Shown: piece by piece, positions 7,501 through 15,065 of the stretch
Layout: every line of letters begins with the position of its first letter
How positions within the stretch are numbered: the first letter of the stretch is position 1
Source: Robiginitomaculum sp.
GTDB taxonomy: Bacteria > Pseudomonadota > Alphaproteobacteria > Caulobacterales > Maricaulaceae
Length of the DNA stretch: 64,000 nucleotides
NCBI GenBank assembly: GCA_021776525.1
Contig: JAJFFT010000001.1
Coordinates: 248,001 to 312,000 of the forward strand
Reading direction: 5' to 3'
Made by a program: the position numbers and the translations under genes
The notes under the pieces: model-generated
What the model was told of the DNA's origin: nothing
What the model saw: the letters and a program-made list of their open reading frames with translations, nothing else
The model's database searches: none

Positions 7501-8931
7501 ATGGTTATGAAATCAGCGATCATTTTTGACAGACAGAGAATTCCTCCGCGTGCTATTTTTCCAATACCACTAATACTCGGAGAAACGGCAATCGCTGATT
7601 TTATATTACAAATTCACGCACTAGTTTTAGAGCGAAATGGAGCGTTGTGGTACTATCCTAGCGAAGGCAAAACCAGCTGCCGTTTTGAATGGCATCGTAG
7701 GTGGCAGAGGCGCGAACTGGGATTACGCTTAGGGTTGCGTTTTGATGTCAACAGTGAGAACCAACTTGAAGAAGTCGAATTTTATGCTGCCGATAGTCGA
7801 GTGTTCGTTGACGAAGAAAAAGGTCCGCCAGAGCTTTCAAATTATACTACCGCAGACCTTTTTAAGCATTTCAAAAAGACCGTTACTGTAGCCATAAAAA
7901 GAGCAAATTTAGCTCACGAAGAAAGTTTTGAAGTTTTATATTACTTACGTGTGAATCACGGGGCTGCATGGGATGAATTACTGCAAACAAGCGATGGAAA
8001 AATAAGGCTATTTCCAGTGAAAATGGCAGGCGAATATATCGTTTCACCTATGGGGATTTCCGTAAATGCTTCAACATTGTCCCTTGCTGAAACTAAGGCG
8101 GCACCGTTCGCCAAACAGGTTTGTGGCATATTCACTTTAGCAACAGGTTTTTATTTTGACGTGTGTTACCCAAAAGGGCCAAGAAATTACAAAAGACCAA
8201 AAATTGTAGATCAAGAAGTACCAATACAAAGTCTGTATCCTCCATCTCGATACGATATGATGGAAGGGGCATACAACCCAAAAGTTGGAGCTCAGTTTTT
8301 ATGGGTTTGGGATAAAATTGATCAACTAGCTGAGGCAGATAGGAAAATTTTTAAAAACGCTCTTTTTGCTTATTATGCCTCAGAAGAGCTAAAGCGTGAG
8401 AATGGATCAATCGCAAGCGTTTCATTGGTTGCCGCTTTGGGGTCTTTAGCGGCAGGACATAAGAAAACCTGTGCCGGTGATTTAAATTGTGCGATATGTG
8501 GAGAACTGAACTTTAGGCACAACTTAGTAGGAGACAGAAGGGCGATCCTAAATTTGATTCACGAGACGTTGGATTTAAGCATTGAAGAAAATCGGTCAAT
8601 GCGAATTATTTTTGATAGGGTGTATAACTACCAACGGTCTGCTTTCGCCCATCAAGCGGAATTTCGCCACAAGGAAGATCATATGGGGCAGATATTACCC
8701 TCTGCGATTCCTGACTACGAGAATGTGCAAAGTAAGTCATATCGCGCAGAACTCGATTTACAAATAATGCACAAAATAGTCCGGCATGTTCTATTGAGAT
8801 GGCTTGCGAAAGCTAATGGTGCTCAATTTGATGATGACTTATTTGAACTTAGCCCAATTAACCCAACCAGACATATATCTTATCAAAGCGTGATTTCGGT
8901 GCCAGCCAATCGTTGGACCAGAATGGGCTAA
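7501..8931 (+). CDS. putative HEPN-domain RNase (ApeA-like), possible defence gene
   Basis: Product of 476 residues; the start could also be TTG 7495 or ATG 7507, and none has a clear ribosome-binding site. The first 300 residues are a mixed alpha/beta region of unknown family. The C-terminal third is all-helical and contains RSAFAH (R379-x4-H384, numbered from 7501), the RX4-6H signature of HEPN ribonucleases, inside a helix rich in aromatic residues (FDRVYNYQRSAFAHQAEF). A CAGDLNCAICGEL pair of cysteines precedes it. ApeA-type proteins, which mediate abortive infection, have this layout of variable sensor plus C-terminal HEPN. Assignment is by motif and context. AT-rich composition and the place beside a casposon-like element suggest cargo. 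Confidence 0.7.
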   Translation: MVMKSAIIFDRQRIPPRAIFPIPLILGETAIADFILQIHALVLERNGALWYYPSEGKTSCRFEWHRRWQRRELGLRLGLRFDVNSENQLEEVEFYAADSRVFVDEEKGPPELSNYTTADLFKHFKKTVTVAIKRANLAHEESFEVLYYLRVNHGAAWDELLQTSDGKIRLFPVKMAGEYIVSPMGISVNASTLSLAETKAAPFAKQVCGIFTLATGFYFDVCYPKGPRNYKRPKIVDQEVPIQSLYPPSRYDMMEGAYNPKVGAQFLWVWDKIDQLAEADRKIFKNALFAYYASEELKRENGSIASVSLVAALGSLAAGHKKTCAGDLNCAICGELNFRHNLVGDRRAILNLIHETLDLSIEENRSMRIIFDRVYNYQRSAFAHQAEFRHKEDHMGQILPSAIPDYENVQSKSYRAELDLQIMHKIVRHVLLRWLAKANGAQFDDDLFELSPINPTRHISYQSVISVPANRWTRMG

Positions 8932-8973
8932 ATATTCTCCAAAGATATATAGCACATTCGCTCGTCCTCATTT

Positions 8974-9043
8974 TATTTATGGAGGGAGATAACTATACCC
9001 CCTCCCTTATGGGAGAGGGTATAGTTATCTCCATAGATAAATA
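8974..9043. repeat. long near-perfect inverted repeat (33-base arms)
   Basis: Two 33-base arms (8974-9006 and 9011-9043) match at 29 positions and are separated by the 4-base loop TTAT. The conserved centre is AGATAACTATACCC and its complement. There is no run of T after either arm, so it is not a standard terminator, although it lies 42 bases after the HEPN-type gene. It could be a foldback element, a cruciform landmark or part of a transposon end. Confidence 0.9.
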
Positions 9044-9395
9044 GGTTAGCCATACGATAAATGCGGCTTGATGGCCCCCAATTGCTAATCTGACAGCCAA
9101 AAACAACGCCTCATGCTCCAAAATCTCCTTGTTAAAAACACAAGGCATTGAATTAATTATAGGTTAATGAGTTCTAACCCTAGTAATCTTGTAGCGTGTC
9201 ATACTGTATTACTATGTGTCATAGCTTGTAATAGCTATTTTATAGCCATTCGTGGTTAGCTCTGCACCCAATATAAACACTTTCGGAATCTTGGTCGAAT
9301 CTGCAACGGCGACAGGAGCGACCGTAAGGCAGAGTCTTCAAGCGCCCAAAAAAGGACACCCACTAACTTTTCCCGAGTAAATTTGTAACAAGGGC
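9044..9395. other. gene-poor island boundary region
   Basis: The first part (9055-9090) is the partner of the weak inverted similarity at 775-810. Two copies of GTGTCATA (9196-9203 and 9216-9223) lie 20 bases apart, each followed by a degenerate TGTA/TA-rich stretch ending in CTAT or ACTAT. A short open frame of better coding look ends at 9380. No complete gene was found. Confidence 0.4.
9246..9380 (+). pseudogene. possible 3' remnant of an unknown gene
   Basis: After a stop at 9243-9245 there are 44 open codons ending in TAA. The deduced end (ESATATGATVRQSLQ, then PKKGHPLTFPE) has a more coding-like composition than the surroundings and no start codon with a ribosome-binding site. It may be the surviving C-terminus of a gene lost when the island inserted, or a chance frame. 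Confidence 0.25.
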
Positions 9396-9425
9396 TTGAC
9401 GTGTGTTACAAATGTAACATATACG
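9396..9425 (+). promoter_or_regulatory. promoter with BlaI-type operator
   Basis: TTGACG (9396-9401) and TATACG (9420-9425) are separated by 18 bases. The palindrome GTTACAAATGTAAC (9405-9418) fills the spacer; TACA...TGTA is the core of BlaI/MecI operators. A second half-site (TTGTAAC, 9383-9389) lies upstream. This layout predicts repression of the pair by its own BlaI-type product. The start codon is only 7 bases after the -10 box and has no ribosome-binding site, so the mRNA may be leaderless. Confidence 0.7.
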
Positions 9426-9432
9426 TCTACTC

Positions 9433-9804
9433 ATGACACAACCAAGTAAATCAGAACTTACCATACTGAAGGTCCTTTGGGCTGAAGCGCCCTTATCTGC
9501 ACGTGAAATTCAAGAAAAAGTGGGCCCACTGTTAGACTGGTCTTTTTCGACAACACGAACGACACTATCCCGTATGGCGGAAAAATCTCTTCTACAGCTC
9601 GACACTAGGCATAGGGTACGTGTTTATACCCCGGTTGAAAGTAAAGCCCGTACATTATCGGGCGTAATGCGTGAGTTTTTTGACACAGTTTTAGAGATGA
9701 AAGGTCCGCTTCCTACCGCCGCATTTCATGACAGTAAAATGTTGTCCGAAGAAGAATGGGCGGAATTGGACCGTCTTCTCAATGAAAGCCATGACGATGA
9801 TTAA
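9433..9804 (+). CDS. BlaI/MecI-family transcriptional repressor
   Basis: Product of 123 residues with the family N-terminal winged helix: KSELTILKVLW, APLSAREIQEKV, then a recognition helix in STTRTTLSRMAEKSLL, and a basic wing (RHRVRVYTPV). The C-terminal helices (about 75-120) match the dimerisation part that is normally cut by the BlaR1-type protease. Such repressors bind TACA/TGTA dyads and are released by proteolysis after the sensor detects cell-wall stress or a beta-lactam. A matching operator sits in its own promoter. The downstream M56 gene overlaps it by 8 bases, as usual for a co-expressed repressor-sensor pair. Confidence 0.92.
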   Translation: MTQPSKSELTILKVLWAEAPLSAREIQEKVGPLLDWSFSTTRTTLSRMAEKSLLQLDTRHRVRVYTPVESKARTLSGVMREFFDTVLEMKGPLPTAAFHDSKMLSEEEWAELDRLLNESHDDD

Positions 9805-11091
9805 GGCCTTAATTCTTATTCATCTATGGAGCCTAGTCGTTGCGGGTGGAGCTTGGGTTTTACAGCGTGATGGTGATGGGCAGGTTGGGGCAAGTTTTCC
9901 TGCGCCTAAAATTTGGCTAATTTTAATTATACTTAGTATTTTACCGGGCGTTCTCTATGTGATGCCTGTCGACACAACAATCAATTTGCCAAAAATAGAG
10001 GCATTTGAACTACTTCCACAACAAGTAAGTGATAGCTCAGTAAACGGCTCTCGTTTGCTGAATTATTTGACGGTATATATGTGCCTTAGTGTTTTGCTCA
10101 TGAGCCGCACCCTATGGCGATGGTCTCGTTTGCAGATATTGCCTTTAATGCCGACAACTGAGCCCGATATTTTCACAACAACGTCTGAGATACCGCCATT
10201 GACGCTTTCTTGGCCAGGTAGAGCAGTTGTAGTTCCTCTTGGGTTTCAGGCCCAAACAGCGTTGATACAACATGAACGCGCCCATTTAGATCACCACGAT
10301 GCGGAACTTACGCTGCTCCTTCTCCTTTTGCAGGACATAATGTTGCGTAGTCCTGGGATTAATTACCTTGTACGGCAATGGCGTCTTTCAATTGAATTGC
10401 GCGCTGATCAAGCGGCAACAAAAATGCTCACCTCTTCGGAACGCAAAGACTATGCCGCACTCTTGCTGAATGTTGTGCGTTCAAACGGGGGCCCTGCAGA
10501 GGGAGGCGCATTACCATGCCCAACCGCCCATCTTACCTCAACGCGTCATAGGAGCGTAAAAATGAGGCTTATTAAAATAATGGAGAATAAGCCTAATCCA
10601 CGCAAGCATCGTTGGAGCGTTGTTCTACTCCTAACCACATTAGGGGCTAGCATGATTGGCCTCATGAGTACGGCGGCTTCATCCAAGAATGAGGTGTTAA
10701 ATGCGAAATTTAACCAGGTTGATTACGTTAATCGGGTGCCTTTACAAATGCCCGCCAATTGCCCTGGTCTCATCAGGGATCTCAAAAGGGATGGCATTAA
10801 GTTTGAAAAGATAGAGCTGACGGTCAATGGCCGGCTCGTTTCGCAACAGACCATGAATATAGGCACGGTTGTTCTAAGTCATGATGTTCGCAGGGGGGGG
10901 GCGTATATAAGCCCCGCATTATCAGTTCCACCAATCCATGTTTCGAAGCCGAGGCCAAAGCCGCCATCGTCCAATGGATGACCGAGCCGCAAGAGTTTGA
11001 AATCAAAAACGTAGCGGTAAAGCTGGACTTCGTAATATTCGGGGCAACTACTGAGGAATTGAAACAACAATTGGACAGCTTTGTTCAATGA
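9797..11091 (+). CDS. BlaR1-like M56 membrane protease, frameshifted in a G9 tract
   Basis: N-terminal membrane segments are followed by a cytoplasmic zinc-protease loop with HERAH (H159, E160, H163) and a downstream glutamate region (SIELRADQAATKM). Another membrane segment at about 275-295 leads into a short periplasmic part. The 0 frame stops at 10981, but a run of nine G (10893-10901) separates it from a second frame that continues to TGA 11089-11091. That second frame encodes PCFEAEAKAAIVQWM, which looks like the C-terminal domain of energy-transducing or BlaR-linked proteins. The full product therefore needs a one-base shift in the tract, through sequencing error, slippage or mutation. 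It lacks the beta-lactam-sensing domain of true BlaR1. Start chosen at ATG 9797; 9791 is also possible. Confidence 0.8.
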
Positions 11092-11153
11092 AGCAAACGC
11101 CGACTTCGCCAAGAGACAGGTCTGAACATTTTACGCCATAAAAAGGAAAAATC

Positions 11154-12044
11154 ATGAAACTTTTTTCACCATCAATCATTCTGTTGTCTATATTCTTTTT
11201 GGCGAGTTGTGCCAGCAATTCTAAGACAGAGAGCGCCAAACCTTTTTCCGCAGAGAGCAGAGCTGAGCTAGCAGCTTACGAAATGCCGAGAACGCAAATT
11301 GCGCCTATCAAGGACAGCAAGACGGGCTGGCAATATGAACTCTATATCAAATTACCGGAGGAGTACTCAGAAAACACCGATGTAAAATATCCTGTGATCT
11401 ATACCACTGATGCTACGGTGCACATGGAAATGCTGTCCGGTTCCACGGAGTTTTTGATGCCCAATGTTATTTTGGTGGGCATTTCCTATCAAAAAGATCT
11501 TGGCGATGAACGGACGTACGCAAGCAGATTTCGCGATTATGAGATGACTGAGTACAGCAATCCGGAAGCTCAAGCCCGATTGCAAGGGGGGCAAGTCAGC
11601 CATCACCTTGATTTTATTCGCAATGATGTGATTTCGTATGTTGAAACTAGATATCGAACAATTCCAAATGAACGTTCATATTTCGGCTATTCGCTTGGCG
11701 GTGCGTTTGGCGCTTACATTTTATTGGCGCAACCAGATACATTTAAGCACTATATTCTTGGCAGCCCCGCTTTTAGGCAGAGTAGCCTCCAATATATTGA
11801 TGAATTCGAAGAAAAAACAGCTCTTCGGCAAGGCGAGATGAACGTAAATGTCTTCGTATCTCTCGGTGAGCTAGAAGAAGGCGAGCTGGAAAACGTTGAT
11901 CATTTCATGTCGGTGTTGCGGCGTAGAAGCGAGGCGGGCTTAACCCTTACCGGGCTTGAAATTATTAAAGAATCTGACCATGGCTCAGCATTCCCCGAGA
12001 CCGTTATACGCAGCATAAAATGGCTTTCACAGCAGGATAGGTAA
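11154..12044 (+). CDS. lipoprotein alpha/beta-hydrolase, esterase family
   Basis: Product of 296 residues with a lipoprotein signal peptide (membrane segment then LASC at about 18-21). The mature part matches the esterase D-like/IroE-like hydrolase family (PF00756): a strand IPNERSYFGYSLGGAFGAY with nucleophile motif G-Y-S-L-G, and a late SDHGSAFPE segment that supplies the catalytic histidine. An acid residue lies in the VSLGELEEGE region. It is probably anchored to the inner face of the outer membrane and hydrolyses an ester substrate that cannot be named. It lies 62 bases after the BlaR1-like gene and may belong to the same regulon. AAAAGGAAAA precedes the ATG. Confidence 0.88.
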   Translation: MKLFSPSIILLSIFFLASCASNSKTESAKPFSAESRAELAAYEMPRTQIAPIKDSKTGWQYELYIKLPEEYSENTDVKYPVIYTTDATVHMEMLSGSTEFLMPNVILVGISYQKDLGDERTYASRFRDYEMTEYSNPEAQARLQGGQVSHHLDFIRNDVISYVETRYRTIPNERSYFGYSLGGAFGAYILLAQPDTFKHYILGSPAFRQSSLQYIDEFEEKTALRQGEMNVNVFVSLGELEEGELENVDHFMSVLRRRSEAGLTLTGLEIIKESDHGSAFPETVIRSIKWLSQQDR

Positions 12045-12048
12045 AATC

Positions 12049-12108
12049 ATGAAACGTTATTCATCATCTATAATTTTACTGTCCGCCTTCTTGACTGTAA
12101 GTTGCTGA
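12049..12108 (+). pseudogene. truncated lipoprotein start, paralogue of the upstream esterase
   Basis: An ATG is followed by MKRYSSSIILLSAFLTVSC and then TGA. The signal peptide closely parallels that of the esterase just upstream (MKLFSPSIILLSIFFLASC), including the bases around the start codon. The frame ends right after the lipid-attachment cysteine and sequence of a different character follows. This is best read as a second copy whose body was deleted. Confidence 0.65.
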
Positions 12109-12111
12109 ACT

Positions 12112-12139
12112 TGTCCCCCATCAGCGCTTATGGGGGACA
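12112..12139. repeat. perfect 10-base-pair hairpin
   Basis: TGTCCCCCAT and ATGGGGGACA form a perfect stem around an 8-base loop. No T-run follows. It marks the start of a stretch (to about 12235) with repeated CCCTTA/CCCTCA/GTCCC words like those at 24150-24290. Confidence 0.75.
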
Positions 12140-12344
12140 GTCCCTCATTGCCCCTTCTTAACCCTCATTATGTCCCGGCTTTTCCCCTAAAGCGTCCCTT
12201 ATCGCCCCTTAATGGTCCCTAAAATGAAGCTTTTATGCCCTTTTTACCCCTATTCAAAACGGGGATATGTTGGCGCTGTCCGCAGATATGTCTGCGCATG
12301 TTAATATGGTTTCCTGTGACAAAAAACTGCACTAGCATGCGCCC
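12140..12344. repeat. degenerate GTCCCTTAA-type repeat cluster
   Basis: Within about 95 bases the words TCCCTCATTGCCCC, TTAACCCTCA, GTCCCGG, CCCCTAAAG, GTCCCTTATCGCCCC and TTAATGGTCCCTAAA follow one another. The other strand reads as units of the TTAAGGGGC or ATAAGGGAC type. A comparable cluster precedes the GntP permease. The remainder up to the aminopeptidase gene shows nothing else. Confidence 0.5.
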
Positions 12345-14162
12345 ATGATTCAGGATTTTACAGTTAAGGGCGGACCGCAAGCCGGCCGCGCTCATTTGCC
12401 TCTCTTGCGCCGCGAACTTGCGCAGCGCGGGCTGGATGGCTTCATTGTGCCTCATGAGGACGAGTATCAAAACGAATACCTGCCTGCGGCGACAGACCGT
12501 TTGGCCTGGTTGACCGGTTTTACCGGCTCGGCCGGGGCGGCAGTGGTGATGGCCAATACGGCGGCGGTACTGGTCGATGGGCGCTATACCTTGCAAGTAC
12601 GCGACCAGGTTGATGAGAGCCTCTTTGCCTATGATGATCTGGTGGAAACCGGTATCGCCGGATGGCTTCGCACCCATGCGAAATCAGGGGATAAAGTTGG
12701 CTATGACCCGCGTCTTCACAGTCCCGATGCGCTTTATGGTATTACCATGGCGGCACAGGCGGCCGGGGTGACGCTGGTCCCACAGGACAGCAATCCCATT
12801 GATGCGGTCTGGGATGACCAGCCACCCATGCCCGAAGCGCCGCTGAGCGTGCAGACACTGGACAATGCGGGCCAGCCGCATGGCGAAAAAATTGCGCAAA
12901 TGGCCAAGGCTCTGGCGCACACAAAGGCCAATGCTGCGGTGATCACCGCGCCGGCCTCGATCGCTTGGCTGTTTAACATCCGGGGCGGTGATGTGGCCTG
13001 TTCACCTTTGCCGCTCAGCACCGCATTGGTGCGCGAAGACGGTACGGCAGAGCTGTTTGTGAATGCCAAAAAAGTCACGGACGAGGTGCGGGCGCATTTG
13101 GGCAACAGCGTTGCGATCCGTGATGAAGACGATTTGGTTGAAGCTTTGCAAACCCTCAATGGCAAGCATGTCAGCCTTGATCCGGCCACCGCATCGGCCT
13201 GGGTGTTTGATGAGGTAGAGAGGGCGGGCGGTATAGTTCGGCGCGCCCCGGACCCGTGTGCCTTGCCACGGGCTTGTAAAAACGAGGTTGAGGTCGAAGG
13301 ATCGCGCCGCGCCCATATTCGCGACGGGGCAGCCCTGACGCGGTTTTTATATTTTATGGCCGGTGAAGAGGGGCAATCCGGGCAGATGACCGAGATTAGC
13401 GCCGCCACCAAATTAGAAGACTTTCGTCATGCCACAGGGGCGCTGAAAGACCTCTCGTTTGAAAGTATTTCTGCGGCCGGGTCCAACGCACCCCATTGCC
13501 ATTATCGGGTTACCGAAGATACTAATCTGAAGCTCGAGCGTGGCTCGCTCTATCTGATTGATTCTGGTGGCCAGTATGTGGATGGCACCACCGATGTCAC
13601 CCGTACCATCGCCATTGGTGAGCCGGATGATGAAATGCGTGATCGTTTCACGCGGGTGCTTAAAGGCCATATTGCGCTCAGCGTTGTGCGTTTTCCGGCC
13701 AGTACAACAGGGACACATCTGGATATTCTGGCCCGCGCCGCCCTTTGGGAAGCAGGCCTGGACTATACCCACGGTACCGGACACGGGGTTGGCTCGTATC
13801 TGGGGGTCCATGAAGGGCCGCAGCGTATCGCCAGAGCCTGGAACGATACGCCGTTGATGGCTGGCATGATCGTTTCTAATGAGCCAGGGTATTATAAAGC
13901 CGGTGCATACGGTATTCGCATTGAAAACCTGCAAGTGGTTAGCGCGCCGGAGGATATTGAAGGCGGCGAGACGCCTATGCTGGGCTTTGAAACCCTGACA
14001 TTGGCGCCCATCGATCATCGCCTGATCGCACCATCCATGCTGACCGAGGCAGAGCGCACATGGTTGAACAATTATCACGCTCGGGTTTTGGCCATTCATG
14101 AAATGGCGCTGAATGCCGACGAAGCGGCCTGGCTGCGTAAAGTCTGTGCGCCAATTGCATAA
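12345..14162 (+). CDS. Xaa-Pro aminopeptidase, M24B family
   Basis: Product of 605 residues, the long three-domain form of aminopeptidase P. Two creatinase-like N-terminal domains (about 1-145 and 150-310) precede the pita-bread catalytic domain. Metal ligands are visible in IDSGGQYVDGTTDVTRT (two Asp), in the HGTGHGVGSYLGVHEGP region (His), in SNEPGYY (Glu) and in GIRIENL (Glu). The enzyme removes an N-terminal residue before proline and acts in cytoplasmic peptide turnover. The gene stands alone and ends at a bidirectional terminator shared with the convergent glycine-zipper gene. The GC-rich, regular codon use marks the return to core chromosome. Confidence 0.95.
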   Translation: MIQDFTVKGGPQAGRAHLPLLRRELAQRGLDGFIVPHEDEYQNEYLPAATDRLAWLTGFTGSAGAAVVMANTAAVLVDGRYTLQVRDQVDESLFAYDDLVETGIAGWLRTHAKSGDKVGYDPRLHSPDALYGITMAAQAAGVTLVPQDSNPIDAVWDDQPPMPEAPLSVQTLDNAGQPHGEKIAQMAKALAHTKANAAVITAPASIAWLFNIRGGDVACSPLPLSTALVREDGTAELFVNAKKVTDEVRAHLGNSVAIRDEDDLVEALQTLNGKHVSLDPATASAWVFDEVERAGGIVRRAPDPCALPRACKNEVEVEGSRRAHIRDGAALTRFLYFMAGEEGQSGQMTEISAATKLEDFRHATGALKDLSFESISAAGSNAPHCHYRVTEDTNLKLERGSLYLIDSGGQYVDGTTDVTRTIAIGEPDDEMRDRFTRVLKGHIALSVVRFPASTTGTHLDILARAALWEAGLDYTHGTGHGVGSYLGVHEGPQRIARAWNDTPLMAGMIVSNEPGYYKAGAYGIRIENLQVVSAPEDIEGGETPMLGFETLTLAPIDHRLIAPSMLTEAERTWLNNYHARVLAIHEMALNADEAAWLRKVCAPIA

Positions 14163-14167
14163 AGAAA

Positions 14168-14199
14168 AAGACGGCCAGCGTGTGCTGACCGTCTTTCCT
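14168..14199. terminator. bidirectional intrinsic terminator
   Basis: The stem AAGACGGCCAGC pairs with GCTGACCGTCTT (one mismatch) around a GTGT loop. T-rich tails lie on both sides (the minus side reads TTTTTCTTT). It serves the convergent aminopeptidase and glycine-zipper genes. Confidence 0.85.
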
Positions 14200-14258
14200 G
14201 CCGCGTGCGTCCCCCCAAGGGTCAGCGTTAAGCGCGGCGATAAGGTAGGGCGTGGTGC

Positions 14259-14951
14259 CTAGTGGCGGGTCCACTTGCCGTAAGAATTGCGGCATTCCTT
14301 GACTTTTCTGGTGCGGCTCGCACCATTATTATAGTGCGTGGTGACATTACGATAGCGACAGGTTTGGGCATTGTAAGGTTTGGCGTTGTAGCCGGAATTG
14401 TATGTCGCTTCGCGGCGGTATCCACCTTCTAATTGCTCATTCCAGATCCCGCGACGGTTGTTTTCATAACGGGCTTCCCGGCGACGTTCGCGGCGCTCAT
14501 GACGGCGATTGGCGCGTCTGTCATTGGCGTAAGGGTCATTGCGGCCGTAACGGGTGTTGGTGTTATAGCCATTGTTGTGACCGTTATTATAGCCGCGGTT
14601 ATAACCTCTGTTGGTGTTATAGCCGGTATTATAGCCTGTGTTATAACGGTTGCGATATTTACGTTTGCCGTACTTTTTGCCACGGTTGCAATCCTTGCCA
14701 TCGGCAATAGCGGCCCCGGCAACACCGCCAAGAACGGCCCCGGCAACGGCGCCTTCGGTGCGATCGCGGCGACCAGCAACTTCGCTGCCTAAAAGGCCAC
14801 CAAGGACGCCGCCAATCAGGGCACCAACAACTTGATCGTCCTTGTCGCTCTTGCAGCGATACTGGCCATTACGACCTGGGTCCGCAAAGGCTGCGGCGGG
14901 AAGGGTGAGTGCAGCGCCAAGCGCCGCGGCAGTGATGAGTGCTTTACGCAT
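14259..14951 (-). CDS. secreted glycine-zipper protein with Tyr/Asn repeats
   Basis: Product of 230 residues. A clear signal peptide (cleavage after AFA, about 23) is followed by a glycine-zipper 2TM segment (GALIGGVLGGLLGSEVAG, then GAVAGAVLGGVAGAA) of the type found in outer-membrane and periplasmic envelope proteins. The centre (about 95-135) is a low-complexity array of YN-TG/NR/NG units such as YNTGYNTGYNTN, then an Arg-rich stretch. The C-terminus contains two cysteines (CRYRN and KECRNSYG). GGAGAGAC precedes the ATG. The zipper may insert into or associate with the envelope, and the repeats may bind wall or surface polymers. No catalytic role is evident. Confidence 0.85.
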   Translation of the reverse strand: MRKALITAAALGAALTLPAAAFADPGRNGQYRCKSDKDDQVVGALIGGVLGGLLGSEVAGRRDRTEGAVAGAVLGGVAGAAIADGKDCNRGKKYGKRKYRNRYNTGYNTGYNTNRGYNRGYNNGHNNGYNTNTRYGRNDPYANDRRANRRHERRERRREARYENNRRGIWNEQLEGGYRREATYNSGYNAKPYNAQTCRYRNVTTHYNNGASRTRKVKECRNSYGKWTRH

Positions 14952-15065
14952 AATGTCTCTCCTAAGGTTTGCACGCCGTTGTTTAAGCGATGAGGAGAGA
15001 TTATGATTTCCTGCCTGAACGGCACCTGAAAGCGTTTGTTATGTTCTGTTGGGGTTGAAAAACCC

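Noticed and set aside
1801..9400. CRISPR-Cas locus around cas1
   Set aside because: No cas2, effector gene or array of regularly spaced repeats was seen on either strand; the polymerase and HNH context fits a casposon instead.
12734..13411. Long reverse frames opposite aminopeptidase P
   Set aside because: They are mirror frames of a GC-rich gene whose product carries all M24 motifs.
14402..14835. Forward open frames opposite the glycine-zipper gene
   Set aside because: They are produced by the repetitive codons of the reverse gene, which has a signal peptide, ribosome-binding site and terminator.
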